The translations under genes were made by a program, and so were the position numbers. From positions 1-40,935 of the forward strand of contig JAGWXR010000006.1 in the NCBI GenBank assembly GCA_018969785.1: DNA of 40,935 bases, read 5' to 3'. Source of the DNA: Alphaproteobacteria bacterium. Its GTDB lineage: Bacteria; Pseudomonadota; Alphaproteobacteria; Micropepsales; Micropepsaceae. Below are positions 40,303 to 40,935 of this stretch, piece by piece. Every line of letters starts with the position of its first letter. The stretch's first letter is position 1. The notes under the pieces are model-generated. The model did no database searches. It was not told where the DNA came from and was given only the letters and a program-made list of their open reading frames with translations.

Positions 40303-40935
40303 CTGCCTACCCCAACCCCATTTGTCTGCTTTCCAAGAGCGTCCCCGAATGCGCCGAAGATCGATGCCGAGAAGGCATCCTCCCAGAACCTCCACTCGGG
40401 GTGCCACTGCACGCCCAGCGCAAACGCACGGGCGTCGGCTGGCCTGATTGCCTCTATTGTTCCATCCGGTGCCGTGGCCTCGACGACGAGGCCCTCACCG
40501 AGACGGTCGACGCCCTGGCCGTGAAGCGAGTTCACGCGCACCGCGGGCTTGCCTGCCAGTCGCTCGAGAAAGCCTCCGGGGGCGAGCGCAATGTCGTGGG
40601 CGGATGCGTACTGGATGTCGAGGGGTGCTGACTTGTCTTCCCTGTGATCGAAGCGGCCGGGAATCTCTTCGAGATGCTGGTGGAGCGTTCCGCCAAAGGC
40701 CACATTCATTTCCTGAAAGCCCCTGCAGACGGCGAGGAAGGGCTTGCCGCTTGCAATCACGTGCCGGATCAGGGGCAGTGTCGTGTTGTCCCGGCGGCGG
40801 TCCTGGAGGACGCCCTCGCGGGGCTTCTGGCCGCCGTAGAGATCCGGTGCCACGTTCGAGGGCGACCCCGTCAGGAAAACGCCGTCGACGATCGACAGGA
40901 TCCCGTCCATGGCGATCGGGTCCTCTAGGACCGGG
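40299..40935 (-). CDS. Gamma-glutamyl-gamma-aminobutyrate hydrolase-like class I amidotransferase (PuuD-like), 5' end outside the window
   Basis: DGVFLTGSPSNVAP, FLAVCRGFQEMNVAFGG, GVQWHPEW; frame stays open through the window edge. Confidence 0.88.
   Translation of the reverse strand, partial: PVLEDPIAMDGILSIVDGVFLTGSPSNVAPDLYGGQKPREGVLQDRRRDNTTLPLIRHVIASGKPFLAVCRGFQEMNVAFGGTLHQHLEEIPGRFDHREDKSAPLDIQYASAHDIALAPGGFLERLAGKPAVRVNSLHGQGVDRLGEGLVVEATAPDGTIEAIRPADARAFALGVQWHPEWRFWEDAFSASIFGAFGDALGKQTNGVGVGR

Noticed and set aside
39109-40524. 471-aa plus-strand ORF antisense to the glutamine synthetase gene
   Set aside because: Overlaps a confident GS-family gene; artefact.

Overview
GC-rich chromosomal segment from an alphaproteobacterium. 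Most of it is the conserved origin-proximal gene neighbourhood: DUF3576-leuS-lptE-holA / parB-parA-rsmG-mnmG-mnmE / rho-hemJ-hemH-hemE // ppsR-maf-aroE-coaE-dnaQ / secB / Tim44-like-mltA-smr / hslU-hslV / hisB-hisH-hisA-hisF. Two tandem porins lie at the left edge (the first is truncated and absent from the ORF track). A CYTH-CHAD protein, a PuuA-like glutamine synthetase and a truncated PuuD-like amidotransferase lie at the right edge. The main non-coding signals are: (1) a candidate chromosomal replication origin in the hemE/ppsR divergent intergenic region (23004-23381), with a ~80% AT 40-bp tract and degenerate DnaA boxes; (2) a cluster of parS-like sites around mnmG/mnmE, including two copies spaced exactly 100 bp apart; (3) a perfect DnaA box inside a 16-bp palindrome in rsmG, next to another parS-like site. 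The most unusual protein is a 695-aa product (30291-32378, minus strand). It appears to join a diverged prephenate-dehydratase-like N-terminus, a Cys cluster, one transmembrane helix, a Pro-rich linker and an OmpA-like C-terminus, an architecture I do not recognise. No CRISPR arrays, tRNAs, rRNAs, transposases or phage genes were seen. All calls are by eye; no searches were run.
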